From assembly GCA_021770755.1 (NCBI GenBank), contig JAETQI010000006.1, positions 1 through 64,000 of the forward strand: DNA of 64,000 nucleotides. Direction: 5' to 3'. Both the position numbers and the translations under genes were made by a program. Shown here piece by piece: positions 32,005 to 41,239 of this stretch. Within the stretch, counting starts at the first letter, position 1; every line of letters begins with the position of its first letter. Origin of the DNA: Lachnospiraceae bacterium. Lineage in GTDB: Bacteria; Bacillota; Clostridia; Lachnospirales; Lachnospiraceae. The notes under the pieces were generated by a model. The model did not search any database. It was not told where the DNA came from and was given only the letters and a program-made list of their open reading frames with translations.

Positions 32005-32008
32005 TCCG

Positions 32009-32344
32009 TTACATCCTTTCATTTTCAAAGTATGAAAAGATGGTGCGCAGTACATTGACTGCCATCTGTTTCCGTTCTAACGGCTGGCGGTCAATGATCT
32101 GCTTGAACTGTTCCATGATATTGGAATCAGTGTCAGTTACGGAATCAGAAAGCAGGTAGTCAACAGTTACGCCAAGTCTGTTTACGAGCCTCACAAGGGT
32201 ATCCAGTGTGAGGCTCCGTTCCCCACGTTCAATTGCACCCATGTAAGTATCAGATATGTCAATTGCTTCTGCAAGCTGTGCCTGTGTAAGATTTAATCGT
32301 CTGCGTTCCTCGCGGATTCGTTCGCCCAGTTTTTTATAGTCCAC
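32009..32344 (-). CDS. XRE-family transcriptional regulator
   Basis: The protein has 111 residues from GTG 32344, after AAGGGGTGA. The HTH_3 domain covers residues about 6-60: LGERIREERRRLNLTQAQLAEAIDISDTYMGAIERGERSL, then LVRLVNRLGVTVDYLL. A helical tail follows. It is a typical element-borne repressor. Directly repeated sites upstream (32401-32432) are likely operators. Confidence 0.88.
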   Translation of the reverse strand: MDYKKLGERIREERRRLNLTQAQLAEAIDISDTYMGAIERGERSLTLDTLVRLVNRLGVTVDYLLSDSVTDTDSNIMEQFKQIIDRQPLERKQMAVNVLRTIFSYFENERM

Positions 32345-32400
32345 GTAATCACCCCTTTCTTATTGTATATAGAGATTGTCAGAAGAGTGAAACATCTAAT

Positions 32401-32443
32401 TGTGGTAATAGTATTGACTAAATGTGGTATTACATGATAAAAT
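32401..32443 (+). promoter_or_regulatory. Promoter with direct-repeat operator
   Basis: TTGACT (32414-32419), 18 bases, TAAAAT (32438-32443). TGTGGTAATA and TGTGGTATTA flank the -35 box about two helical turns apart. It faces right, divergent from the XRE gene. Confidence 0.6.
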
Positions 32444-32559
32444 AATTACATTGGCATACAGTCAATAATAAAATTTGGAAAAATGATTACATATTCTGAG
32501 CTCATTGGCCAGTGGACAAGGCTTATATTGTTTTAGTACTTTCACGGTAATAAGATTGA

Positions 32560-32958
32560 TTGTCCCGTGCGGCTGTACCGTCTATCCTGAAAAGGATGAA
32601 AGTGACAGGCTCGAAAGAGCCATATACATCATTGACTGTCTGTATTATGGCTCCGGGTATATTTATACTGGCAACAAAAAACCATGCAGAACTGCATACT
32701 GGCTGTGGAGGAAATATCAGGGTGCACATTAGGCATATACCTGAGTCACCCATTTTTCCTAAATCTGATGATAAAACTGCTGCACATATATCCCCTGCAT
32801 GGGACTGGATGGATCACGATCCCTGCTGCATGTATTGTTCTCTATTTCGTATCCTGTGTGACAGTGTATGTGTTAAGGAAAATTCCTATTTTATTGCTGA
32901 ATTTTCGATTCGGGAGGTGTATATACAAGATACAGATAAAATGAAAAATGTCTGCTGA
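32560..32958 (+). pseudogene. Acyltransferase-3-type membrane protein, broken C-terminal remnant
   Basis: Frame 32684-32944 contains EISGCTLGIYLSHPFFLNLM and a last membrane helix ending VYVLRKIPI, which is the end of OafA/WecH-like acyltransferase-3 proteins. The upstream part is scattered over other frames (AIYIIDCLYYGSGY, MAPGIFILATKNH), so frameshifts and a large N-terminal loss have broken the gene. Confidence 0.6.
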
Positions 32959-33032
32959 CAGCAGACCCAAAAACAAAATATCTTTTATAATAAATAATAA
33001 AATGACAGGAAATGAGAAAGGGGATTTTTTCA

Positions 33033-33398
33033 ATGAAGAAATTTTTACTGGTATTTGTAATCGTATTACTGACATGCGCAGTAATCAGGCCTAAGGAAAG
33101 TGATATCACCAAATCACGAGACAAATATGGACTTGATTGTTTAGGATCAAATAATGGATATGTGGCGTGTTATGAAAGAGAATATCCACACAGGATTTAT
33201 ATTGAATACGATAACAAGAAGTTTGTATGGTATAAGTTAAGATTCGTATACAAACCATATTACTTACCATATTTTGACTATGATGGTACACAATCATGTG
33301 TTGATGTTGATACATATACTACATTTCCAATCAGCACACTTCCAGAATATGATGAGAATACGGAACCGTTATCTCTTGGGCTTGATAATATGAAATGA
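33033..33398 (+). CDS. Exported unknown protein
   Basis: The protein has 121 residues from ATG 33033 (AAAGGGGA upstream; the 33012 start lacks a site). N-terminal signal MKKFLLVFVIVLLTCAVI, possibly a lipoprotein Cys at 15 although the box is atypical. The mature part is tyrosine-rich (YKLRFVYKPYYLPYFDYDG). It opens a run of four same-strand unknown genes (33033-35972), two of which are exported. No function recognised. Confidence 0.65.
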   Translation: MKKFLLVFVIVLLTCAVIRPKESDITKSRDKYGLDCLGSNNGYVACYEREYPHRIYIEYDNKKFVWYKLRFVYKPYYLPYFDYDGTQSCVDVDTYTTFPISTLPEYDENTEPLSLGLDNMK

Positions 33399-33418
33399 TA
33401 TAAAAGGAGAAGGTTAAG

Positions 33419-34087
33419 ATGGATGAAGTTATGAATGTGGCAACCGATCTGAATATGCATGAGGCTAGTATAGTCAAAAAAATTGAATGGAATATTATAT
33501 TACCCTTAGTCAAGGAGATCCGTCATAAACTGGAGACTACACATAATATGCAGGAACATTTGGACTTTATGGGATTATGTGATGAAGCATCTACCATGAT
33601 GGTTGATGAACTGATGCTATCAGCAGAATTAAAGGAGTATCCAGTATTTGATTTGGAGATAGTCAAGGTTCATGGAGAAATGAATCACAAACCATTTATA
33701 CCAAGTAAATATTGGCCGAGACAAAACACATGGGTTGAAATTGGGATGAATTTTGAGACAAAGAATTTGAATATTTCCCGTATCAGGAGTGTGTATATAT
33801 ATGTTGATTGTACATGCCAACAATTCAGAAATATGTTTGAGGATATCCCTGACTTCTATATTTCTACATTGCCACCCAGGTGGTTCTATCCAGACCGGTA
33901 TAATTGGGCGCGTAAAGAAGATGTGTTCGTATGGCTGAATGAAAATATCAGAATTTCGGTTCGGGGAAAAGGTAATAAATATCAGGGTAACAGTATTGGT
34001 TTATCAGAATACTGCCAATATGAGATATGGGGGAAGATATCGGATTGGCTGGGTAAAAAGAACATCCTGGCAGGTTGGAAAATATAG
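33419..34087 (+). CDS. Unknown protein of the 33-36 kb cluster
   Basis: The protein has 222 residues, with AGGAGAAGG before ATG. No signal peptide. Aromatic-rich mid-section (WPRQNTWVEIGMNFETK, FYISTLPPRWFYPDRYNWA). It begins 20 bases after the exported protein and ends next to the following gene. No motif recognised. Confidence 0.65.
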   Translation: MDEVMNVATDLNMHEASIVKKIEWNIILPLVKEIRHKLETTHNMQEHLDFMGLCDEASTMMVDELMLSAELKEYPVFDLEIVKVHGEMNHKPFIPSKYWPRQNTWVEIGMNFETKNLNISRIRSVYIYVDCTCQQFRNMFEDIPDFYISTLPPRWFYPDRYNWARKEDVFVWLNENIRISVRGKGNKYQGNSIGLSEYCQYEIWGKISDWLGKKNILAGWKI

Positions 34088-34143
34088 AGAAACAGGAACT
34101 CTTTTATTTTGATTATTATTATAAATTTATAGGAGAACTGATA

Positions 34144-34647
34144 ATGGGAGGGTTAACAGAGTTTTGTAGCGTTGTCGACAAGATGATTTTAAAGGAAGGA
34201 TGTACTATACCATGTCAGATATCGGTGGAGGATATCGGACATGCATATCCGCGAGTATTCAAACCAACAACTGGGCAAATATATAAAAATATATTCTACA
34301 TATTGAATAGCAGTGCAAGGGGAGCAGGAGCACGGTATCTATGCTCTTCAAGTGATATCGGAGAGGAATCGGATCAGATGAACTATGCATATTATTTGGG
34401 AACAGTTTGGGAAGATGGTATAAAGTATGCAGGATATATTTATATGTATTCGTACTATCAGGAGAAATATCCAAATAAAGTAATGATTTATACAAAAAGT
34501 AGACAAATCATCCTGACTCAAAATGATAAAAATGTGCGGGTGAACCCTGAGAATACGGATGTATATAATATGCTGGTAAATATTGATAATGAAACCAGTC
34601 GTGACAAGATCATCAGTTATCTGAAAAATATTGACAGGCGATCATAG
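34144..34647 (+). CDS. Unknown protein of the 33-36 kb cluster
   Basis: The protein has 167 residues from ATG 34144 (AGGAGA 8 bases upstream). A TTG start at 34075 inside the previous gene would give 190 residues; the choice is open. The sequence has many tyrosines and a CTIPCQISVEDIGHAYPRVF stretch. No membrane segment. It lies 14 bases before the anchored protein at 34662. Confidence 0.6.
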   Translation: MGGLTEFCSVVDKMILKEGCTIPCQISVEDIGHAYPRVFKPTTGQIYKNIFYILNSSARGAGARYLCSSSDIGEESDQMNYAYYLGTVWEDGIKYAGYIYMYSYYQEKYPNKVMIYTKSRQIILTQNDKNVRVNPENTDVYNMLVNIDNETSRDKIISYLKNIDRRS

Positions 34648-34661
34648 GAGGATTCTGTATT

Positions 34662-35972
34662 ATGCGTAGTGGGAAAACAGTGTATTATTTGGTAATCTTT
34701 TTTGTGGTGGTGGGAATATTTGGTATTCTATTTGGCCCACGTCAGAAGGATCTTGAGAAGATTAGAAAGCAACATAATATGGTTCCAGTTGTGGCTGCTT
34801 CTGACCGTCCCGCAAATGAAAAAACAGGGGGATTTATGTATCTGAAAGATGAGCCGCACCTTTTATATGTAGAAATAGTTGATATGAAATGGCAATGGTT
34901 TAGAATACATTATACGGCGGAATATATTCAGTATTCTGAAAAAGATGCTAATGGGAATATACTTTACTATGCATATGATCCTGACACGGGTGAAACTGTT
35001 ATAGCGGATGTGGGAACTATGGCATCATCGGCTTTAGATGATAAAGTTTTAGACGAAGCGGAAAGTATTTCAGTTAATAATACAAACAGGGATGAAACTC
35101 CGAAACGTTTGCTTAATCAGACGTATATAAACGAAGGAGAAGGATTTTCATTTATGTATCCAGAAGGGTGGATTGTTGAAGAAGGAAGTTCAGATTTACT
35201 GGTGAGGGTATCAGCACCAGACGAATCAGTGCCAGCAGGAGCTCAGATAAAGATAACAAAAACTTATGCTATTGACGCCTTTTTTTCAGCCAGTATTTCA
35301 GAATGGGAGCAAATACTTCCAATGGTTTTGAAAGATGATATAGTAGATATACGTGTGTTAAGTTTGGATGATATTTCATTAAATGGATATTCTGCAAAAA
35401 AATTGATATATACTATTGCATGGGATGGAGAGAGTGCAAGGCAAATCCTCTATTTTTATTTGAGAAATTCTGAAATGTATATGGTTGCATGTGCCTCGAA
35501 CGAGGATTTATGGCATAAGTACGAACCTGTTTTCGGAGAAATCATGGATAGTTATGTTATTACAGATGTTTCTTTAGATAAGGAAGCAAATATTTCTGAT
35601 AGTTGCTTTACAGAAGAGATTCCATTTGGATATGAAGGGGAAGAAACCTATACAGATTATATTGAATGGGGAGGAATCTACGATGACGGGTGGATGGATA
35701 CGACGTTGACATTTACGCTTTATTCAGATGGAACGGAAGACCCGGAATGCGGATATATGACGATATGTTTTAGAGGAATGGAAAACTCAGGAAGGCTGTA
35801 TTACCTGGGGGGAAATGGATTTCGGTGGGAGGGCGAAGGATATGAGTCCTCTTTCTCTAAAACATACTATATCTACGCGGTGAATAATAATGGGATGTAT
35901 CAATTGGAAATATATAATAGTGATGGGACATATGAAGTTACATTTACCTTGTATGAACAATATGTATCGTAG
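34662..35972 (+). CDS. Membrane-anchored protein with a PsbP/DcrB-like segment
   Basis: The protein has 436 residues, with AGGAGG upstream. One N-terminal membrane helix (YYLVIFFVVVGIFGILF, about residues 8-24) anchors an extracellular part. Residues about 155-305 (INEGEGFSFMYPEGWIVEEG ... YMVACASNEDLW) resemble PsbP/DcrB-like folds. The C-terminal part (330-436) looks like a second beta-rich domain. It closes the four-gene cluster. Likely works at the cell surface; partner unknown. Confidence 0.7.
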   Translation: MRSGKTVYYLVIFFVVVGIFGILFGPRQKDLEKIRKQHNMVPVVAASDRPANEKTGGFMYLKDEPHLLYVEIVDMKWQWFRIHYTAEYIQYSEKDANGNILYYAYDPDTGETVIADVGTMASSALDDKVLDEAESISVNNTNRDETPKRLLNQTYINEGEGFSFMYPEGWIVEEGSSDLLVRVSAPDESVPAGAQIKITKTYAIDAFFSASISEWEQILPMVLKDDIVDIRVLSLDDISLNGYSAKKLIYTIAWDGESARQILYFYLRNSEMYMVACASNEDLWHKYEPVFGEIMDSYVITDVSLDKEANISDSCFTEEIPFGYEGEETYTDYIEWGGIYDDGWMDTTLTFTLYSDGTEDPECGYMTICFRGMENSGRLYYLGGNGFRWEGEGYESSFSKTYYIYAVNNNGMYQLEIYNSDGTYEVTFTLYEQYVS

Positions 35973-36270
35973 AAACAGGACAGCGATATCTGTTTCTGTT
36001 TGTTTCACTTATTCATATGCGCTATGCAGCCGATTTTGTGGTGTGCTTTCAATATAAGGAAGAAGCGGACGAAAGGTGTGAAAGGGATGGTCTGAGCAGC
36101 TTTCGGTATCGTGTGATGAAATGACTGTTTAAATGGCTGAACCGGCAAAGCCACAGGAATCTTATCACAAGGGTTAATCTGCGTGGTATAGCCGTTTTTT
36201 ATACAATATTAAGCACAGTGAATGATTAAGAATAATAATGAAAATATTTGCATGGCACAGTGCTATCGCA

Positions 36271-36327
36271 TATCACCTCGTTTCAGATATATATTCTGAT
36301 CTTAGAATAAAAAGAAACGAGGTGATA
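36271..36327 (+). promoter_or_regulatory. RBS-occluding hairpin
   Basis: TATCACCTCGTTTC (36271-36284) is the exact complement of GAAACGAGGTGATA (36314-36327), which contains the ribosome site of the next gene. Folded mRNA would hide the GAGGTGAT. The gap 35973-36270 shows no gene. Confidence 0.75.
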
Positions 36328-36329
36328 AA

Positions 36330-36446
36330 ATGTCAAAAAAAGGTATTTTCAATCTGGTGCTCTTGGTGCTTTCCACCCTGTTTGTGGTAGTCAAGAGCAT
36401 CAGTGACAATGCCTATCTGGTAGGCACTGCAGATGAAACTGAATAA
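36330..36446 (+). CDS. Small membrane peptide with occluded RBS, toxin-like
   Basis: The peptide has 38 residues: MSKKG, a hydrophobic helix (IFNLVLLVLSTLFVVV, residues 6-21), then a polar acidic tail. The ribosome site GAGGTGAT is locked in a perfect 14-bp stem with upstream anti-SD sequence. Translational silencing of this type is typical of type I toxin mRNAs. No clear antisense promoter was found. A terminator follows at 36457. Confidence 0.6.
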   Translation: MSKKGIFNLVLLVLSTLFVVVKSISDNAYLVGTADETE

Positions 36447-36456
36447 GGTAATGAAT

Positions 36457-36486
36457 ACAGGGGGCTTCCGCTATGGAGCCCCCTGT
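36457..36486 (+). terminator. Terminator
   Basis: ACAGGGGGCT, 10-base loop, AGCCCCCTGT. Confidence 0.75.
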
Positions 36487-36546
36487 CACTGTTCCTTTGT
36501 TAATTTAAGGAATCGAACGGTCAAAAGAGAAAAGGAGATGTAAAAA

Positions 36547-37479
36547 ATGGCAGCAAATGTAGAGACAATGTTTTACACAAGGGTGGCTCCCTGGCATGGG
36601 CTTGGCGTGCGTGTTGAAACTGCATTATCGTCACAGGAAGCATTGCGGGCGTCAGGTCTTGACTGGAATGTCATTCAGAAACCCATTATGACAAGTGCAT
36701 ATGAACCAATTCCCGGCTACAAGGCAAATGTCAGGGATACGGACAATAAGGTGCTCGGCGTGGTCAGTGACCGCTACAGGGTTGTCCAGAATGCGGAAGC
36801 CTTTGCGTTTACGGATGCCCTTCTGGGAGAGGGTGTTAAGTATGAGACTGCAGGCTCTTTGCAGGATGGGCGCAGGATATGGCTCCTTGCGAAGCTTCCG
36901 GACAAATATATCATTGAAGGGGAACAGATTGAGCCTTATCTTGTATTCAGCAGTTCCCATGATGGCAGCGGTGCTATCAAAGTTGCAATGACGCCTGTGC
37001 GTGTAGTGTGTCAGAATACCCTAAACATGGCTTTATCAACGGCGAAACGCATCTGGTCAACCGTCCATGTGGGAGACCTTGCAGCGAAGATGGACGAGGC
37101 GCACAACACGCTGTTGCTGGCAGAGAAGTATATGGGGAAGCTTGGCACGGAGATTTCGGCATTGTCAAAGATACGCCTCCCTGACAGCAGGGTCATGGAG
37201 TATATTGACATGCTGCTCCCAATGGATGAGCAGCCCACGGATATCCATAAGAAGAATATCAGCCGTATCCGGGAAGATTTAAAGATACGTTACTTTGAGG
37301 CTCCCGATCTGAAGCATGTCGGAAAGAACGGATACCGTTTTATCTGTGCCGTTTCGGATTTTGCAACCCATGCAAAGCCTGTCAGGGAGACGGCAAACTA
37401 CAGGGAGAACATGTTTGCAAGGACAATTGAAGGAAACCCGCTGATCGACAGGGCATATGAGATGATATGTGCAGCATGA
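36547..37479 (+). CDS. DUF932 (phage/plasmid-like) protein
   Basis: The protein has 310 residues, with AAAGGAGA upstream. The start VETMFYTRVAPWHGLGVRVE, the LGVVSDRYRVVQNAEAFAF block and TPVRVVCQNTLNMAL (about residue 145) are the DUF932/TIGR03299 pattern found on phages, plasmids and ICEs. The biochemical role is unknown. It is usually near recombination genes, as here (YqaJ and Rad52-like downstream). First gene of the recombination module. Confidence 0.9.
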   Translation: MAANVETMFYTRVAPWHGLGVRVETALSSQEALRASGLDWNVIQKPIMTSAYEPIPGYKANVRDTDNKVLGVVSDRYRVVQNAEAFAFTDALLGEGVKYETAGSLQDGRRIWLLAKLPDKYIIEGEQIEPYLVFSSSHDGSGAIKVAMTPVRVVCQNTLNMALSTAKRIWSTVHVGDLAAKMDEAHNTLLLAEKYMGKLGTEISALSKIRLPDSRVMEYIDMLLPMDEQPTDIHKKNISRIREDLKIRYFEAPDLKHVGKNGYRFICAVSDFATHAKPVRETANYRENMFARTIEGNPLIDRAYEMICAA

Positions 37480-37599
37480 TAAAGTGCGGTCGTGAAGGAC
37501 AGGAACCATGTGTTTCTGTCCTTTATGTATACACACGGGAGGAGAAGTTTTCCCTGCCCGTGTGAAGGATAAAAATTTATGAAAGGAAGGATGATGGAT

Positions 37600-38529
37600 A
37601 TGTATGAAAAGATACCAACAACAGGAATGAGTAATGAAGAATGGCTCACACTCAGGAAAACAGGGATCGGGGGTTCTGACGCTGGTTCCATCTGTGGTGT
37701 GAACCCGTTTGGCAGTCCGATGAAGGTGTATTATGACAAGACAGGCAGCAAAGTTGAAGAACTGGACAACGAGGCGGTGCGTCAGGGGCATGACCTCGAA
37801 GATTATGTCGCACAACGGTTCATGGAGGCAACAGGGCTGAAAGTAAGGCGTTCCAACTTTATGTACCGGAGTGTTGAGAATCCTTTTATGATCGCTGATG
37901 TGGACAGGCTTGTGATCGGGGAGGATGCAGGTCTGGAATGTAAGACAGCGAGCGCATACAACGCAGATAAATGGAAGGACGGGGATATCCCCCTGCATTA
38001 CATCATGCAGTGCTATCATTACATGGCAGTTACAGGAAAACGCACATGGTATATTGCGGCGGTCATACTCGGCCAGCAGTTTACTTACCGTAAACTGGTG
38101 TGGAACGATGAGATTATTAAGCAATTGGTAGATGTTGAGAGGGAATTTTGGGAAAAACATGTGGCAGCCAGAATGATGCCGGACCCTGATGGCTCAAAAG
38201 TGTGCAGCGAGGTGCTGGAAGAATATTTCCATACCGTAAGGAAGGGGAGTACCATACGGCTGGAAGGCTTTGACGACAGGCTTAGACGGAGGGCAGAGCT
38301 TGTGGAGCAGATCAGCCGCCTGAAACAGGAGCAGGATACCATCGAGCAGGAAATAAAGCTTTATATGAAGGATAATGAATATGCGTCCAGCGACGGCTAC
38401 AGGGTTTCATGGAGCAGTGTGCAGTCAACCCGGCTTGATGCGAAACGGATGAAAGAGGAGCAGCCGGATATCTACAGGGATTACGCGGTGCAGTCCGTAT
38501 CGCGCCGTTTCCAGGTTAAGGCAGCATGA
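37600..38529 (+). CDS. YqaJ-type viral recombinase / exonuclease
   Basis: The protein has 309 residues from ATG 37600 (AAGGAAGG 9 bases before; earlier ATGs are too close). YqaJ/lambda-exonuclease fold: EEWLTLRKTGIGGSDAGSI (about residues 13-31), the catalytic LECKTASAYNADKW (about 115), IMQCYHYMAVTGKRTWYIAAV and the late CxxC-free helical tail. It should resect double-strand ends 5' to 3', partnering the Rad52-like annealing protein downstream. Confidence 0.9.
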   Translation: MYEKIPTTGMSNEEWLTLRKTGIGGSDAGSICGVNPFGSPMKVYYDKTGSKVEELDNEAVRQGHDLEDYVAQRFMEATGLKVRRSNFMYRSVENPFMIADVDRLVIGEDAGLECKTASAYNADKWKDGDIPLHYIMQCYHYMAVTGKRTWYIAAVILGQQFTYRKLVWNDEIIKQLVDVEREFWEKHVAARMMPDPDGSKVCSEVLEEYFHTVRKGSTIRLEGFDDRLRRRAELVEQISRLKQEQDTIEQEIKLYMKDNEYASSDGYRVSWSSVQSTRLDAKRMKEEQPDIYRDYAVQSVSRRFQVKAA

Positions 38530-38617
38530 CATACAGTATGGCACGGGGCAGTTTCAAAGACGGGACTGCCCTGTCTCTCAATGCCGGGATTCGTCCGGCA
38601 GAATGGAGGATCAGGAT

Positions 38618-38941
38618 ATGAAAGAACATTTTTTAGACAGGCTTTACGGGGAGTTCCAGGCATACAGGGCGTCCCTTCTGAGCTGTACAAATGCAGAGAT
38701 ATTCAACAGGTGCTATGAGATTGACGCGGTCGTAAATTTCTATGAGATCATGAGGGAAAGGGCGGAAAGAATGTCTGACTGTGAGATGGAGATTCTCTTA
38801 AAGGATAAGGATCTCCTGACAGAGCTTTACAATACATGGCTGCAGAAAACGGACAGTACGTTCATGGAGATGACGGCGCATGTCGAGGAGGAGGCCGGGA
38901 ATATCATAAACAGGATTTCAGGAAACAGGAGGCAGGGATAA
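38618..38941 (+). CDS. DUF3848-like small protein
   Basis: The protein has 107 residues from ATG 38618 (GGAGG 9 bases upstream). Helical, LYGEFQAYRASLLSCTNAEI resembles the DUF3848 opening. It lies between the exonuclease and annealing-protein genes, 1 base before the next start, so expression is coupled. No enzymatic motif. Confidence 0.6.
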   Translation: MKEHFLDRLYGEFQAYRASLLSCTNAEIFNRCYEIDAVVNFYEIMRERAERMSDCEMEILLKDKDLLTELYNTWLQKTDSTFMEMTAHVEEEAGNIINRISGNRRQG

Positions 38942-38942
38942 A

Positions 38943-39725
38943 ATGGGAGAAAATGTAAATGCGGTGAGGCTCCTGCATGCGGATGAGATCGAGTGCCGGG
39001 TGTCATCAGTTAATGAAAAAGGTTTAAGCCTGCTGTTATACAAGGATGCGAGGGTGGACCAGAAGATCCTTGACGAGACATTCGGGGCATTTGGCTGGAA
39101 ACGCAGCCACCAGTGTATTGACGGGAACCTGTACTGTACGGTTGAGATCCTCGACCGGCAGACAGGCGAATGGATTGCAAAGCAGGATGTCGGAACGACA
39201 GGATACACCGAAAAAGAAAAATCACAGGCTTCGGACAGCTTTAAACGTGCATGTTTCAACTGGGGGATCGGACGCGAATTATATTCTGCACCGTTTATCT
39301 GGGTTCCGGCATCCAAAGTACAGGTGCAGAAAAAGAATGACAGATATTACTGTAATGAGAATTTTCACGTTGCTGTCATCACATACAGTGAAGAGCGTGA
39401 AATTACAGGACTTTCCATAACAAATGACAGGGGAGCGGTTATTTTCGACTGGAAACTCAAAAACAGGGAGGCGAGTAAAAAGGATATAAATAAAAAGGAT
39501 CCAGTTAAAAAGCAGGCTGAAAAAGTATCTGCTCCAGGGAACGGCGTGGAAAAGACTTCCCTGTCAAAGAACCAGATGGACGGACTTGAGACAGAACTGA
39601 AACGCACCGGTGTTGCAATGGAGACTGTACAGGAGCGGTATCATATCGATGATCCGGCACAGATGTCGGAGGAACTGTATAACAGGGTGATGCGTGCGTT
39701 GTCAAGGACGAAGTCAGCCGCATAG
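38943..39725 (+). CDS. Rad52/22-like single-strand annealing protein
   Basis: The protein has 260 residues. Core LLLYKDARVDQKILDETFGA (about residues 30-49), WKRSHQCIDGNLYCTVEI, IAKQDVGTTGYTEKEKSQAS and DSFKRACFNWGIGRELY are hallmarks of Sak/Rad52-family annealing proteins of phages and ICEs. The C-terminal third is a lysine-rich linker and small helical tip. With the YqaJ exonuclease it forms a recombination pair that can mediate RecA-independent homologous exchange. Confidence 0.9.
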   Translation: MGENVNAVRLLHADEIECRVSSVNEKGLSLLLYKDARVDQKILDETFGAFGWKRSHQCIDGNLYCTVEILDRQTGEWIAKQDVGTTGYTEKEKSQASDSFKRACFNWGIGRELYSAPFIWVPASKVQVQKKNDRYYCNENFHVAVITYSEEREITGLSITNDRGAVIFDWKLKNREASKKDINKKDPVKKQAEKVSAPGNGVEKTSLSKNQMDGLETELKRTGVAMETVQERYHIDDPAQMSEELYNRVMRALSRTKSAA

Positions 39726-39740
39726 CAATGGAGGTTTGAA

Positions 39741-40775
39741 ATGGAGATACAAAGTTTTGCAGAGCAGGTAAGATCCCAGGTGGGAAACGAACTTGACAGC
39801 AGCCACGATATCAGGATACACAGGGTTAATAAAAACAACGGCGTTTATTACACCGGGCTGCAGATAACGGAGAATGGGATGAATATCTCGCCCATTATTT
39901 ATATTGACAGGTATTACGGGCTGTATGAAAAGGGCTGGGAAACGGTAGAAAGTACTGCAGCCTTTGTCATGGATACCTACAACAGGGAAAGGAGCGGCGG
40001 TATAATGCAGGTTGACATGGGAAAGTTTCTGTCATATGACAGTATCAGGGAAAGCATTGTATACAAGCTGGTCAATACAGAGAAGAACAGGGAACTTTTG
40101 GAGGACATACCGCACATGGAATATATGGACCTGTCCATTGTTTTCCAGTGCATGGTCTCACAGGAAGAACTGGGGACTGCATCAATACTGATCCACAATG
40201 TACACATAAAACTGTGGGATGTGACAGTCGGAGAACTATATAAGGAAGCAGAGAAAAACACACCGAAACTGATGCCATATGAGATCAAGACCATGGCGGA
40301 TGTTTTGTGTGAGATCATGGAGGCAGAAGAACCGGAGGAATTTGTAGATGAGGATTACAGGGCAGAACTCTCGGAAAGCGTTCCGATGTATGTGCTCAGC
40401 AACAGAAACAGGGTGGAAGGTGCGACCTGTATGCTGTATCCCAATCTGATCCGTGATCTTGCGGATACGATAGGAAGCAGTCTATACATCATTCCATCAT
40501 CGACGCATGAGCTCCTGCTCCTGCCGACAGAATATGACGGGGAGAGCGCGGAGATAAAACTGATGATCAGGGAGATCAATGATACACAGGTGCCGGAGGA
40601 GGAGATCCTGTCGTATTCCCTGTATTATTATGACAGGGAAGAAGGAAAAATAACAATGCTCTGTTATATGGAACATATAACAACTGATAAAAAAGCCGGG
40701 CTGTTTTCAGTCTGGCTTTTTTATCAGTATTTTTCAGCGGGCAAATCCGATGGTCATTGGATCTGCCATATATAG
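39741..40775 (+). CDS. DUF5688-family protein
   Basis: The protein has 344 residues, with GGAGG upstream. It matches the DUF5688 pattern of Lachnospiraceae elements: VRSQVGNELDSSHDIRIHRV, NGVYYTGLQI, NISPIIYIDRYY and the SVPMYVLSNRNRVEGATCMLY block (about 215). The last 30 codons read through a terminator-like hairpin (40683-40728), so the natural stop may have been lost by a late frameshift. Function unknown. Confidence 0.8.
   Translation: MEIQSFAEQVRSQVGNELDSSHDIRIHRVNKNNGVYYTGLQITENGMNISPIIYIDRYYGLYEKGWETVESTAAFVMDTYNRERSGGIMQVDMGKFLSYDSIRESIVYKLVNTEKNRELLEDIPHMEYMDLSIVFQCMVSQEELGTASILIHNVHIKLWDVTVGELYKEAEKNTPKLMPYEIKTMADVLCEIMEAEEPEEFVDEDYRAELSESVPMYVLSNRNRVEGATCMLYPNLIRDLADTIGSSLYIIPSSTHELLLLPTEYDGESAEIKLMIREINDTQVPEEEILSYSLYYYDREEGKITMLCYMEHITTDKKAGLFSVWLFYQYFSAGKSDGHWICHI
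40683..40728 (+). terminator. Terminator-like hairpin inside the end of the DUF5688 frame
   Basis: ACTGATAAAAAAGCC and GGCTTTTTTATCAGT are exact 15-bp complements with a second inner stem, followed by a T run. It lies within the annotated frame. Confidence 0.75.
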
Positions 40776-40798
40776 AAAAGAAAACGAGGCGAGACAAG

Positions 40799-41239
40799 AT
40801 GATTACAGTAAGGATGATTCAGTATTGGAACGATTACCACAAAAAGGAGCTGCGGGAGCGGTTCGGATGCCTGGAAGAACTGGCAGACTGGATATTTGAT
40901 CAGATGAGGGCAGATTACACTTCCGGGCGTGGGAGGGATCTGCTTTCCTTCCCTAAGTGCGATACAGACGACAGGATATATGAAATTTCGGTCAGACCGG
41001 AATACGGAGGTTGTGTATTCTGGATAAAGCAGATTGAAGATGAAAATTTAGGCATCATATTTTCTGATGGTACGTTTACCGCAGGACAGAAGCACTGCAC
41101 TAAGGTTGTTCGGGAATGGCTGGCAGGTTGTGAGGCCAGGAAGAAAAATCCTGTATTCGATTTTGCATCAGATGAAACAGAAACGTTACTTTTCACGGGT
41201 ATGGAATGCCCAAAAATTGCGCATTCTGTGAGCACTTGA
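40799..41239 (+). CDS. Unknown accessory protein
   Basis: The protein has 146 residues from ATG 40799 (GAGGCGAG upstream). The N-terminal VRMIQYWNDYHKKELRERFG and the FWIKQIEDENLGIIFSDGTF strand region look well folded. Its final 19 codons lie within the left arm of a 22-bp inverted repeat (41185), so the end of the gene may have been supplied by an inserted element. No function recognised. Confidence 0.6.
   Translation: MITVRMIQYWNDYHKKELRERFGCLEELADWIFDQMRADYTSGRGRDLLSFPKCDTDDRIYEISVRPEYGGCVFWIKQIEDENLGIIFSDGTFTAGQKHCTKVVREWLAGCEARKKNPVFDFASDETETLLFTGMECPKIAHSVST

Noticed and set aside
37279-38160. 293-residue minus-strand ORF
   Set aside because: Antisense shadow of the DUF932 and YqaJ genes; cysteine/histidine-rich composition typical of shadows.
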